Origin: JABWAJ01 sp038323375
Lineage (GTDB): Bacteria > Bacteroidota > Bacteroidia > Chitinophagales > Saprospiraceae
Reading direction: 5' to 3'
DNA: 64,000 nucleotides
Assembly (NCBI GenBank): GCA_038323375.1
Contig: JBBQGV010000001.1
Coordinates: 85,753-149,752 of the forward strand
The translations under genes were made by a program, and so were the position numbers. This document shows positions 43,401 through 50,950 of this stretch, piece after piece. The notes beneath the pieces are model-generated. The model saw nothing but the letters and a program-made list of their open reading frames with translations, did not search any database and was not told the origin of the DNA. Numbering within the stretch: the first letter of the stretch is position 1; every line of letters begins with the position of its first letter.

Positions 43401-45463
43401 AGGATCAAACGATCAATCAACCCACCCAGTGGCAATGGACTTTTGGTGACGGCGGTTTCGCTTCGCAACAAAACCCTCAGCATACCTACGCAGCGCCGGG
43501 CGTCTACGAAGTTTGTCTGACGGCAAGTAGTGTTTGTGGAACCGACCTGCACTGCGAACAAGTGACCGTAACCTGCGCGGCACCGGTAGCCGGTTTCAGC
43601 TTTCAGCAAACCGGGTTGCTCAATAATTTTTCAGACCAGTCTGCCAACGATCCGACCCAGTGGTTGTGGACTTTTGGTGACGGTGGCACTTCAAGTTTGC
43701 AAAACCCACAACACAGCTATGCTTTGCCGGGCAGCTACCAGGTTTGTCTAACAGCAACCAGCCTTTGCGGAACGACCCAGCAATGCGTGCAGGTAACGGT
43801 CAGTTGCGCGGCGCCCCAGGCCAATTTCAATTTTGTGCAAAATGGCCTCCAGTACAACTTTTTGGATCAATCTTTGAATCAACCGACGCAGTGGTTGTGG
43901 ACCTTCGGGGATGGGGCAACGGCTACCCAGCAATTTCCAGCGCACACCTACGGACTCCCCGGCACGTACCAGGTTTGTCTGACTGCGGTCAGCGTCTGCG
44001 GAAGCACGCAAAGTTGCCAATCGCTGACCGTCGCCTGTGCGCCGTCACAGTCAGCCTTTCAGGTCAGCGCCAACGAGTTACAGGTCAATTTTTTGGATGC
44101 CACGACGAACCAGCCTACGCAGTGGCAGTGGAGTTTTGGGGATGGTGCCACGTCTACCCAGCAATTCCCGGCGCACACGTATGCCTTGCCGGGCACCTAT
44201 CAGGTTTGCCTGACTACAACCAGCATCTGCGGCAGCAGCCAAACATGCCAGAGCATCGCCGTCGCCTGCGCGGCGCCGAATGCCGTTTTCTCTTTTCAGT
44301 CGGATGAACTGCAAGTACAATTCCAGAATATTTCTACCAACAACCCGTTGATTTGGCAATGGACGTTTGGTGACGGTAGCACGGCTTCTTCCCAAAACCC
44401 CCAGCATGCCTACGCCGCGCCGGGCACCTACCAGGTGTGCCTTACGGCAATCAGCCTATGTGGAACAGATCAATCCTGCACGGTGGTTACGATTAGTTGT
44501 ATTGCTCCGCAAGCCGATTTTGATTTTAATCCCAATGGATTGGAAATCAGCTTCTTTGATGTTTCTTTGAATGAACCGACTTCCTGGAGCTGGAATTTTG
44601 GCGATGGCAATACCTCGACGGAACAAAACCCGCAGCATACTTATATACAAGCCAACAGCTACGTGGTTTGTTTGAATGTTTCCAGCATCTGTGGCAATAC
44701 CCAGCGCTGCGAATTGATTACCATAAATTGCAATGCTCCTTCCCCTGGTTTTTCTTTTGTGATTGATGGTCTGACGGTTGCCTTTAACGATGTAAGCAAT
44801 GGTGATCCTACTGACTGGACTTGGGATTTTGGCGACGGCGACATGTCAATTGAGCAAAATCCACAGCATACTTATGATGCTCCGGGTACCTATCTGGTCT
44901 GCCTCAAAGCAGCCAACGACTGCGGCAGCCTGCAACATTGCGGCACAATAACGATTTCCTGTGTTGAACCGGAAGCCGCTTTTTCCGTATCCGATTTAAC
45001 GGCATTTACCCGGTTGTTTTTGGACGCTTCCATTAACAGCCCGACTTCCTGGCTTTGGGATTTCGGCGATGGGGGCACTTCTGCCGAACAAAATCCGCTA
45101 TATACTTATAGCATTCTCGGCAGTTTTGAAGTGTGTTTGATCGCCTCCAACGCTTGTGGCTCAGATACCCTGTGCCAGCTCATCGTGGATACGGAAAATC
45201 CGGTAAAGGAATTGCCCTCTATCTCGTTATTTCCCAACCCGGTGAGTGAGGTCTTGCAGGTAAATGGCCGGAATTTTGGTGCTGGAATGTCAGAAATTAG
45301 CCTGACTGGAGCTTCTGGCCAGGTGCTCCGACGAATACCGTTGAATGGCCAATCCGGCGATTTTCAGGAACGCATAGACATTTCGGCGTTGCCCGCCGGC
45401 GTGTATTGGTTGAGTTGCCGTTCGGCGGAAACGGTGTTGGTGAGGCGATTTGTAAAGCAATAA
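40496..45463 (+). CDS. Giant T9SS-exported VCBS/UnbV protein with 14 PKD repeats
   Basis: About 1655 residues. Signal peptide (MKWQLLLFATFCCRFAYAQ), FG-GAP/VCBS repeats with Ca-binding DxNxDGxxD motifs (about 45-400; e.g. DMNGDGLDD, DINNDGLID, DYNNDGHLD), an ASPIC/UnbV domain (about 400-460; GIGARLEVYGPWGKQIREV), then 14 tandem PKD domains of about 84 residues (about 475-1560), and a T9SS type A sorting domain (LFPNPVSEVLQV to VRRFVKQ). Each PKD unit has WxFGDGxxS...QNPxHxY, VCL, CGxxxxC and a final V(T/S)C, so four cysteines per unit. A surface adhesin or display role is inferred. ATG 40496 fits better than GTG 40487. Confidence 0.92.
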   Translation: MKWQLLLFATFCCRFAYAQFSFSDQSPWLFYQSTSSGAPIGVSDMNGDGLDDIIRLDQSQTLRIDYQAFGGFTGFTYGQLLGNQWSLCIADVDRNGYNDVFSGGAYNGLKLLKANASGTNYTLTTISGLPIFLQGSNFADINNDGLIDLFACNDDGISLAFRNTGSGNYVADTSLIYPKSTVPSDNSGNYGSVWLDYNNDGHLDLYISKCRLGVTNPLDGRRLNLLFKNDGFGNFTEVAQQAGLRPLAQSWAADFADIDNDGDLDCFIITHDGTSKLYVNNNFGTFIEITAQSGMTAALAAAGAGLQTKFEDFDNDGFVDLLFTSLGNNHCLFRNNGDQTFTNQPNAFPTFVRIHTASTGDLDNDGHIDVIAGFGNGYNNHGTTPDKLFINNNTSNNHFKVRLRGVVSNINGIGARLEVYGPWGKQIREVRSGESYGIQTSMTKHFGLGQAGFIDSLVVRWPSGVVDKVVNPTINSTLEVEEASFCSPTLNFQSLISNDNVATFADESTIGANQWLWNFGDGATSILPNPVHEYAEPGLYLVCLQVSGICGSGQICKTVNVNCQPLIAGFSDAADGLMVAFDDQTFGGPNEWHWDFGDGTTSTEQNPQHTFSTPGIYQICFEASNNCGTSQICEMITVACTSIEAGFSYTPNNLSVVFSGNANFNITSYSWTFGDNSTSTAQNPIHTFALPGAYNVCLIADGPCGTVSVCQMIMVTCAAPQATFSSVTQGIGLTHVFTSQPSAGVDTYSWTFGDGGTSTQPNPTHAYTGPGDFQVCLMVSGVCGNSQTCQTLTVTCPAPQADFAFTLSQLSVSFADQSVNSPTQWEWSFGDGVNSNLQNPQHVFLFPGSFEVCLTTTSNCGSSQVCETLVVSCSAPQAAFTQTSNQLSVTFQDASTNGATQWFWSFSDGNTSNNQNPQHTYAQPGTYQVCLDAISICGLTQTCSSLTLTCAAPLADFALQQTGLQFTFQDQTINQPTQWQWTFGDGGFASQQNPQHTYAAPGVYEVCLTASSVCGTDLHCEQVTVTCAAPVAGFSFQQTGLLNNFSDQSANDPTQWLWTFGDGGTSSLQNPQHSYALPGSYQVCLTATSLCGTTQQCVQVTVSCAAPQANFNFVQNGLQYNFLDQSLNQPTQWLWTFGDGATATQQFPAHTYGLPGTYQVCLTAVSVCGSTQSCQSLTVACAPSQSAFQVSANELQVNFLDATTNQPTQWQWSFGDGATSTQQFPAHTYALPGTYQVCLTTTSICGSSQTCQSIAVACAAPNAVFSFQSDELQVQFQNISTNNPLIWQWTFGDGSTASSQNPQHAYAAPGTYQVCLTAISLCGTDQSCTVVTISCIAPQADFDFNPNGLEISFFDVSLNEPTSWSWNFGDGNTSTEQNPQHTYIQANSYVVCLNVSSICGNTQRCELITINCNAPSPGFSFVIDGLTVAFNDVSNGDPTDWTWDFGDGDMSIEQNPQHTYDAPGTYLVCLKAANDCGSLQHCGTITISCVEPEAAFSVSDLTAFTRLFLDASINSPTSWLWDFGDGGTSAEQNPLYTYSILGSFEVCLIASNACGSDTLCQLIVDTENPVKELPSISLFPNPVSEVLQVNGRNFGAGMSEISLTGASGQVLRRIPLNGQSGDFQERIDISALPAGVYWLSCRSAETVLVRRFVKQ

Positions 45464-45477
45464 TTAGGTGTTACAAA

Positions 45478-45588
45478 CCTTAGAGGCTGTCTCAAAAGGC
45501 AAAGTGCAAGTTGGCAAGGGGAAAATAGGATTCCGTGAACAGGTTTGGCAAATTTGCCTCTTGCTTCTTATGAGACAGTCTCTTTAGG
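45478..45588. repeat. MITE-like element with AGAG(G/A)CTGTCTCA inverted ends
   Basis: A 111-base element lies between two T9SS genes. Its ends CCTTAGAGGCTGTCTCA (left) and, read inverted, CCTAAAGAGACTGTCTCA (right) are near-identical, and subterminal GGCAA/TTGCC sequence is also inverted. No transposase. GAGGCTGTCTCA-type ends are known from insertion sequences, so this is probably a non-autonomous derivative. Confidence 0.75.
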
Positions 45589-45645
45589 ATGATCCAGCCA
45601 ACGAAACACACTTCACAGGTGTCTTCCTTATAAAACATCTTTCGT

Positions 45646-46497
45646 ATGAAAAAAACACTACTCGCCCTCTGTTTTGTTGGATCATTCTGGAATTCCATCA
45701 CTGCTCAGACCTTTACCGAAGTCCACCAACTCACCTGTGGAGATACCGCCTACATCGGTAACTTAGGTTACCCTTCCTGGAATGTTGCAGAAATTGTTCA
45801 GCATCCCGCGCTTGGCCACGCCATTTTGCTGGGCGATTTTATTCCGGCCAACTTGCTGAAGTATACATCGCCGCCTTGTGTAGCAAGCAGGGACACCGTG
45901 ATCATTAATTGCGCGCATGCAACGCAAATCACTTGTGATACAGGCATCTACGTTTTTGAAATGACCTGCCCTGAAAACATAGATCCGGTCTATCCAACAG
46001 CATTGGCTTGCAACGACTCGGTGTATGTTGGGAACCTAAGCGGTTGGTGGGCCCCGGAAATCATCCAGGAAGCACAAAACGGCGAATCCAGAATAATACT
46101 TGAACCCACGGACGGTGCAGGTGTATTTTACCGGCCCAACCCTGGCTTTGAGGGGCTGGATTATGTCAAAGTGCAAATTAACAATGGCGGAGACACTCTG
46201 CTGTATTTGTTTCAGGTTTACTGCAATTTTACGGTAGGAGGGCAGGTGGTTTACGCGCAGCCGTTGTCTTTCTATCCCAATCCCGTCTCACAATATTTAT
46301 TCATTCAAAATGCTGGAAATCTGTTGAATGTACAGGTTTTCAACCTTCAGGGGCAAACCTGCCCGGTACGCGCAACGGATAGAACAGGCGGCTTCCTCAT
46401 CGAAACAGGGCATCTGCCGGTCGGTTTTTATTTCGTGGTAATCCGGACTAAGCAAGGCGCAAAAATCAGTGGCAGCTTTATTAAAGGGCAGGGGTAA
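45646..46497 (+). CDS. T9SS-exported small protein of unknown function
   Basis: A 283-residue secreted protein: signal peptide (MKKTLLALCFVGSFWNSITAQ), two cysteine-containing modules of similar shape (LTCGDTAYIGNLGYPSWNVAEIVQ and ALACNDSVYVGNLSGWWAPEIIQ), each followed by a C-rich strand (VFEMTC, FQVYC), and a T9SS type A domain (FYPNPVSQYLFI to GSFIKG). The duplicated Cys modules are distinctive. It lies downstream of the PKD giant, from which it is separated by the MITE-like element. Function not recognised. Confidence 0.8.
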   Translation: MKKTLLALCFVGSFWNSITAQTFTEVHQLTCGDTAYIGNLGYPSWNVAEIVQHPALGHAILLGDFIPANLLKYTSPPCVASRDTVIINCAHATQITCDTGIYVFEMTCPENIDPVYPTALACNDSVYVGNLSGWWAPEIIQEAQNGESRIILEPTDGAGVFYRPNPGFEGLDYVKVQINNGGDTLLYLFQVYCNFTVGGQVVYAQPLSFYPNPVSQYLFIQNAGNLLNVQVFNLQGQTCPVRATDRTGGFLIETGHLPVGFYFVVIRTKQGAKISGSFIKGQG

Positions 46498-46641
46498 ACA
46501 GCAAATAGTTGCTTATTTGGAACCCCTCTGATTAATTTGCTCTTTTCGCTATAATTCAGGTCTTTATTTGGGAAAATCTTGAACAAAAGCCCCTCTACTT
46601 TGTAGTATAAGGGAGAAATAAAAATTTTTATACCAATTTTA

Positions 46642-46674
46642 TTTGTTCTAATTGTTAAAACTACGTTATCTTAG
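46642..46674 (+). promoter_or_regulatory. Putative promoter upstream of a candidate short RNA
   Basis: TTTG (46642-46645), 21-base spacer, then TATCTTAG (46667-46674), one mismatch from TAnnTTTG. The only transcript it could serve before the terminator at 46746 is non-coding. Confidence 0.4.
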
Positions 46675-46680
46675 CGTCGG

Positions 46681-46779
46681 TTTTTAAGAGAACCTTAACA
46701 TTGTCTTTTTTATCCTTCATAATAACAGTCGGGTGATTTCTTACGAGAGCGGGGCAGTTTTGCCTGCGCTCTTTTTTTT
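46681..46779 (+). ncRNA. Candidate short non-coding RNA
   Basis: About 100 bases between a promoter-like pair and a strong intrinsic terminator contain no open frame of note. Initiation near 46681 and termination at the T-run give a stand-alone short transcript. No known RNA family is recognised, and an attenuated leader of the lolD gene is an alternative, although lolD has its own better promoter further down. Confidence 0.35.
46746..46779 (+). terminator. Intrinsic terminator with eight-T tail
   Basis: AGAGCGGGGCA (46746-46756) pairs with TGCCTGCGCTCT-like sequence (46761-46772), with one bulge and a short loop, directly followed by T8 (46772-46779). It is the most canonical rho-independent terminator in the window. 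Confidence 0.75.
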
Positions 46780-46814
46780 GGATCCTGCTTTTTGACGGAA
46801 TCCTATGCAAGCTC

Positions 46815-46846
46815 TTGGGTTTTGCGGTTTACATTAGCTACCTTTG
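46815..46846 (+). promoter_or_regulatory. Putative promoter for lolD
   Basis: TTG (46815-46817) is followed after 21 bases by TACCTTTG (46839-46846), a perfect TAnnTTTG. It lies 30 bases before GTG 46876 and therefore supports that start against the upstream ATG at 46792. Confidence 0.6.
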
Positions 46847-46875
46847 TTCCTTCATACAAACAACAAAGAATCACT

Positions 46876-47532
46876 GTGATTGAGGCAAAGAGCATCTACA
46901 AATCGTTCGGTTCATTGCATGTGCTGAAAGGGGTTGATCTGAAAATCGGGAAAGGAGAAATCGTTTCCATCGTTGGAAAATCCGGTGCTGGTAAAAGTAC
47001 CCTGCTCCATATCCTGGGAACGCTGGACACCGCAACCAAAGGGGAATTGAAGATTAACGGGGAAGCGGTATTTCAATTGAATGCCAAGCGGTTGGCTGCT
47101 TTTCGCAATGCAAATATTGGCTTCGTATTTCAGTTTCACCACCTGCTTCCGGAATTTACAGCACTGGAAAACGTATGCATCCCGGCATACATCCAACGCC
47201 AATCAGAAACAGTTGCTGAAAAACGTGCCAAAGAGTTACTGGACTACCTGGGGCTTTCTGAAAGGTTAACCCATAAGCCTACCCAACTTTCCGGTGGAGA
47301 ACAGCAAAGGGTAGCAGTAGCGCGTGCCCTGATGAACCGCCCAGGCGTGGTTTTTGCCGATGAGCCTTCGGGAAATCTGGATTCTGCTTCTTCACAGGAA
47401 CTGCACCAGTTGCTATTCAACCTCCGAAAAGACTTTAACCAAACGTTCGTCATTGTGACCCACAACGAAGAATTGGCCACCATGAGCGACCGCCGGTTGG
47501 AAATGAAAGATGGTTTATTGCTTCAGGAATAA
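46876..47532 (+). CDS. lolD: Lipoprotein-releasing ABC transporter ATPase LolD-like
   Basis: A 218-residue ABC ATPase. Walker A GKSGAGKS at residues 34-41, Q-loop FQFHHLLPEFTALENV, signature LSGGEQQR, Walker B VVFADEPSGNLDS and the H-loop VTHN are intact. The FHHLLPEFTALENV pattern is the LolD hallmark; LolD powers transfer of lipoproteins from the inner membrane with LolC/E, not encoded nearby. The chosen start is GTG 46876 (VIEAKSIYKSF); the longer frame from 46792 has no family support and precedes the promoter. pncA follows in 7 bases. Confidence 0.88.
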   Translation: MIEAKSIYKSFGSLHVLKGVDLKIGKGEIVSIVGKSGAGKSTLLHILGTLDTATKGELKINGEAVFQLNAKRLAAFRNANIGFVFQFHHLLPEFTALENVCIPAYIQRQSETVAEKRAKELLDYLGLSERLTHKPTQLSGGEQQRVAVARALMNRPGVVFADEPSGNLDSASSQELHQLLFNLRKDFNQTFVIVTHNEELATMSDRRLEMKDGLLLQE

Positions 47533-47539
47533 TACAATC

Positions 47540-48151
47540 ATGAAAGCGCTGATACTCGTAGATATTCAAAACGACTTTTGTCCGGGTGGTCACTTGGAAG
47601 TTCCGGAAGGGGATCGGGTAGTTCCTGTTGCGAATGCGTTGATTGACCGGTTTGATCTGGTCGTAGCTACGCAGGACTGGCACCCGGCAAACCACGGCAG
47701 TTTTGCGGCAAATCACCCCTGGCGCAAGCCGGGTCAGGTCATTGACCTCAATGGCCTGCCGCAGGTTTTGTGGCCCATCCACTGTGTTCAGGAGAGTTTT
47801 GGCGCAGAGTTTGTCCAGGCACTCCATGCGGAAAAAATAGGGAAAGTCTTTGTGAAAGGCACCGATCCGGAAATTGACAGTTATAGCGGTTTTTACGATA
47901 ATGGCCACCGAAAGGCTACCGGTATGGGCGACTTTTTGAAAGAAAAAGGAGTGGATTCCGTATACGTCATGGGCTTAGCCACCGATTATTGTGTTAAATT
48001 TACGGCCTTGGACGCCGTTGCTTTGGGGTTCAAAACCTATTTGATTGAAGACGGATGCAGGGGTGTTAATCTCAACGCCGGCGATGTTGTACAAGCCATT
48101 GCAGATATGCGCTCGGGTGGGGTAGAGGTGATAAATTCAAACGAGTTATAA
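47540..48151 (+). CDS. pncA: Nicotinamidase
   Basis: Deamidates nicotinamide to nicotinate for NAD salvage. Isochorismatase-like fold of 203 residues with the triad Asp8 (LVDIQNDF), Lys in FVKGTDPEIDSYSGF and Cys in GLATDYCVKFTA, and the metal motif DWHPANH at 46-52. The ATG at 47540 lies 7 bases after lolD, so it is probably co-transcribed with lolD and rocD. Confidence 0.95.
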   Translation: MKALILVDIQNDFCPGGHLEVPEGDRVVPVANALIDRFDLVVATQDWHPANHGSFAANHPWRKPGQVIDLNGLPQVLWPIHCVQESFGAEFVQALHAEKIGKVFVKGTDPEIDSYSGFYDNGHRKATGMGDFLKEKGVDSVYVMGLATDYCVKFTALDAVALGFKTYLIEDGCRGVNLNAGDVVQAIADMRSGGVEVINSNEL

Positions 48152-48177
48152 TATTTTACCAAATAAAATCAAGCGTT

Positions 48178-49419
48178 ATGGTACAGGAAATGGTATTTTC
48201 CTCACAAGAACTCATTGACCTGGAAGATCGCTATGGTGCCCATAACTACCATCCGATCCCTGTTGTGTTGTCAAGAGGAGAAGGCGTTCATGTTTGGGAT
48301 ACGGAAGGCAAACATTATTTTGATTTTTTGTCAGCCTATTCTGCCGTCAATCAAGGGCATTGCCATCCGCGTATCGTGAATGCCCTTACCGAGCAGGCGC
48401 AAAAATTAACGCTTACCTCCCGTGCATTCTACAACGACGTGCTTGGGCGTTTTGAACAATATATTACGGAGTATTTCGGCTATGACCGCGTATTGCCTAT
48501 GAATACAGGGGTTGAAGGCGGAGAAACGGCAATTAAGCTTTGCCGCAAATGGGGCTACGAAGTCAAAGGCATTCCCGCCAACCAGGCTAAAATCATTTTT
48601 GCTTCCGGTAATTTCTGGGGGCGCACCTTGGCGGCCATTTCTTCTTCTACTGATCCGGGCAGCACCGGTAATTTTGGCCCTTATATGCCTGGTTATCTCG
48701 TTATTCCCTATAACGACCTGAAGGCGCTTGAAATAGCCCTGCAAGACCCAACCGTAGCTGGGTTTATGGTGGAACCAATCCAGGGAGAAGCGGGGGTTGT
48801 GGTGCCCGACGAAGGTTATCTCCGTTCAGCTTACGAACTGTGCAAAAAAAACCGGGTGCTTTTTATTGCAGATGAAGTACAAACCGGCCTTGCACGAACC
48901 GGCAAGTTGCTGTGCTGCGACTACGAAGGCTTCCGCCCGGATATTCTCGTGCTCGGCAAAGCGCTTTCGGGAGGCATCTTGCCTGTTTCGGCGGTGCTTG
49001 CCAATGATGAAATTATGCTAACCATCCGACCGGGCCAGCACGGCTCTACGTATGGCGGTAATCCCTTAGCCTGTGCGGTTGCCATGGAAGCGCTTGAAGT
49101 AATCAAAGACGAACAATTGGCAGATAATGCAGAATACCTTGGCAAGCTATTCCGCCGCCGGATGCAGGAAGACGTTGTTGACAAAACGAACCTGGTTACC
49201 TTAGTGAGGGGCAAAGGGTTGTTAAATGCCATTGTCGTTGATGAGGAAGAAGAAGGCGAAATGGGCTGGAATATCTGCCTGAAGCTGGCCGAAAATGGCT
49301 TGTTGGCCAAGCCAACCCACGGCAACATCATCCGCTTTGCGCCTCCTTTAGTGATGACGGAAGCGCAACTGCACGAATGCTGTGACATCATCACCCAGGT
49401 AATCCATCAATTCGACTGA
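48178..49419 (+). CDS. rocD: Ornithine--oxo-acid transaminase
   Basis: PLP-dependent class III aminotransferase converting ornithine and 2-oxoglutarate to glutamate semialdehyde and glutamate. AHNYHPIPVVLSRGEG, the MNTGVEGGETAIKLCRKWGY segment, EPIQGEAGV and the LADEVQ-type FIADEVQTGLARTG motif are present; the PLP lysine is Lys261 in LGKALSGG. Length 413 is normal. ATG 48178 is 26 bases after pncA and the SET gene follows in 16 bases. Confidence 0.95.
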   Translation: MVQEMVFSSQELIDLEDRYGAHNYHPIPVVLSRGEGVHVWDTEGKHYFDFLSAYSAVNQGHCHPRIVNALTEQAQKLTLTSRAFYNDVLGRFEQYITEYFGYDRVLPMNTGVEGGETAIKLCRKWGYEVKGIPANQAKIIFASGNFWGRTLAAISSSTDPGSTGNFGPYMPGYLVIPYNDLKALEIALQDPTVAGFMVEPIQGEAGVVVPDEGYLRSAYELCKKNRVLFIADEVQTGLARTGKLLCCDYEGFRPDILVLGKALSGGILPVSAVLANDEIMLTIRPGQHGSTYGGNPLACAVAMEALEVIKDEQLADNAEYLGKLFRRRMQEDVVDKTNLVTLVRGKGLLNAIVVDEEEEGEMGWNICLKLAENGLLAKPTHGNIIRFAPPLVMTEAQLHECCDIITQVIHQFD

Positions 49420-49435
49420 TTTTTGCTTCACAAAA

Positions 49436-49849
49436 ATGGCTCAACGACTGCCTTCCGTATATTTTTCTTCCAGTCCCATCGGGGGAAGGGGGGTGTTTAC
49501 TTACGAACCCATAGACGAAGGGGTGCTGATTGAGGTTTGTCCGGCCATTGTGCTGCCGGAAGCAGACCTGTCGGTGATCCACCGAACCAATTTGCACGAC
49601 TATTATTTCCTTTGGGGCCAGAAGGAGAAACAATGCGCCATTGCTTTGGGGTTTGGGTCACTCTACAACCACAGCTACGAACCAAACGCCGAGTACGTAT
49701 TCGATTACGAGCAACAAACTATTGATATCTATAGTCTTAAGCCCATTGAAGCAGGCGAAGAGATCACCATCAACTATAATGGCTGGCCGGATGATAAAAA
49801 CCCGGTTTGGTTTCATCAGGTGGATTATGATCGGGAAAAAGAAGGCTAA
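49436..49849 (+). CDS. Small SET-domain protein
   Basis: A 137-residue SET-domain protein, a possible lysine methyltransferase. SSPIGGRGVFTYEPIDEG is the N-SET GxG part, GFGSLYNHSYEPNAEY contains the NHSxxPN motif for S-adenosylmethionine, and AGEEITINYNG the tyrosine-bearing EExxxxY motif. It consists of the core domain only. Located directly downstream of rocD with a 16-base gap, so likely in the same transcript. Its substrate is unknown. Confidence 0.88.
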   Translation: MAQRLPSVYFSSSPIGGRGVFTYEPIDEGVLIEVCPAIVLPEADLSVIHRTNLHDYYFLWGQKEKQCAIALGFGSLYNHSYEPNAEYVFDYEQQTIDIYSLKPIEAGEEITINYNGWPDDKNPVWFHQVDYDREKEG

Positions 49850-49920
49850 AGTCCAGACACGGGACTAAAAAGTCAGACGCTATTGAAGGCGACATCTCGC
49901 CGCCCTAAAGCGGCAGGTTT

Positions 49921-50520
49921 TTACTGTGAGCCTGATTTTTTGCGTTTGGAGGCGCTATTCTTTTGCTTCCCGCTTTCAATAAGCCGAAAGCTGTCAAAAA
50001 ACTTTTCTCCCAAAATATTGAGATGCCGCTCCTTGCGGGAAACCGTTTGGAGAGCATAATACCGGCTGCCAACCACAAAAGCGCGGGTTTTGATGATGGC
50101 ATTTCCATCTAAATAGTCTATGCGCCAAATGCGACCCGGGTACTCCTCCATTTTATAGGCATCGGAATAAACTACGCTTCCTTTCACGCTGAAGGCTGCA
50201 CTTTCCATCGTGGCATTGAAGAATTCTTCGAGCATTTCCACGGAGTCAGCGTGAATGCTGCCTTCCGGGTAGTCGCACCAACTGATCATGTAAAGCAGGT
50301 TATCGGCTGTTTTGTCTTCCGGCTGGTAAAAATGAACCCGGTAGGCCAATTTCCCAAGCGGTGTTTCAATACTGTCTGTTTTTTCGATCATCAGACCAGG
50401 CGACAAGACCTGAAAACGGCCATCGTAGCTGTTGGTTGGAACCCAGGACGAAAATGTTTGGGTCAAAGCAATACCGGAACTGGTGATTGAGAAAATAAAA
50501 AAGAAGAAAAATTTGAACAT
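49921..50520 (-). CDS. Exported protein of unknown function
   Basis: A 199-residue protein with a strong N-terminal signal (MFKFFFFFIFSITSSGIALTQ), then a mixed alpha/beta body (WVPTNSYDGRFQVLSPG, LAYRVHFYQPED, a WCDYPEG motif, RIWRIDYLDGNAIIKTRAFVVGSRYYALQTV) and a lysine/serine-rich end. It resembles the general fold of small periplasmic or outer-membrane-associated proteins but no family name is certain. ATG 50520 places the signal at the N-terminus; an ATG at 50532 is possible. The frame continues upstream through a Uma2 relic in another frame. Confidence 0.75.
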   Translation of the reverse strand: MFKFFFFFIFSITSSGIALTQTFSSWVPTNSYDGRFQVLSPGLMIEKTDSIETPLGKLAYRVHFYQPEDKTADNLLYMISWCDYPEGSIHADSVEMLEEFFNATMESAAFSVKGSVVYSDAYKMEEYPGRIWRIDYLDGNAIIKTRAFVVGSRYYALQTVSRKERHLNILGEKFFDSFRLIESGKQKNSASKRKKSGSQ

Positions 50521-50588
50521 GGAATGAATCATTCTGTTGATTGTGTTTGCCGATAAAGAGCCGGAAAAAGAACGTTTGGTTGGATTGG

Positions 50589-50852
50589 CTATTTTGTTAA
50601 CAGCGATTTTAAGGCAAGGGAACAAGCGTCGCGGTCAAAAATAGCCGCAACGGGGATAGAAAAACCCGCAACCGCCTGAGCGGTAATCTGATCAAGGACG
50701 CTCCATTTTGCAACCAAAGCGTATTGCTTAGCGGGGATGGATTGCAACCAGTATTGTCCAACTGGTTGGTTGTTGGGGTCAATGATCCAGTATTCTGGAA
50801 CCCCATGAGCGGCATAATCCTGAAATTTGGTGGTTCGATCCGTTTTTGCAAT
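50589..50852 (-). pseudogene. Uma2-family (DUF820) endonuclease-like C-terminal remnant
   Basis: An 87-codon frame on the minus strand encodes KTDRTTKFQDYAAHGVPEYW, then IIDPNNQPVGQYW and a tail ending AIFDRDACSLALKSLLTK. This is the C-terminal half of the Uma2 (PD-(D/E)XK-like) fold, in which (D/E)Y and EYWIIDP are hallmarks. The N-terminal half and a start codon are missing (TAA directly in front), so it is a relic. Uma2 proteins are abundant and of unclear function. Confidence 0.75.
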
Positions 50853-50950
50853 TTAAACATTTTTTGAGTGAGAAAGATTTAAACCAAGATTTCCTGCCAT
50901 CAACCAATTCCTACCAGGCATCCCTTTTTTAGCGCAAACTACAAAACCGT

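Noticed and set aside
43744..44307. 187-codon alternative frame within the PKD array
   Set aside because: Product of the repeat's skewed codon use; the correct frame shows 14 PKD domains.
42000..45190. Regular repeats that might look like a CRISPR array
   Set aside because: The period of about 252 bases encodes PKD domains with conserved frame; units are diverged and there are no short identical repeats with spacers.
46792..46875. N-terminal extension of LolD from ATG 46792
   Set aside because: Lies upstream of a perfect promoter and lacks family similarity; GTG 46876 is the better start.
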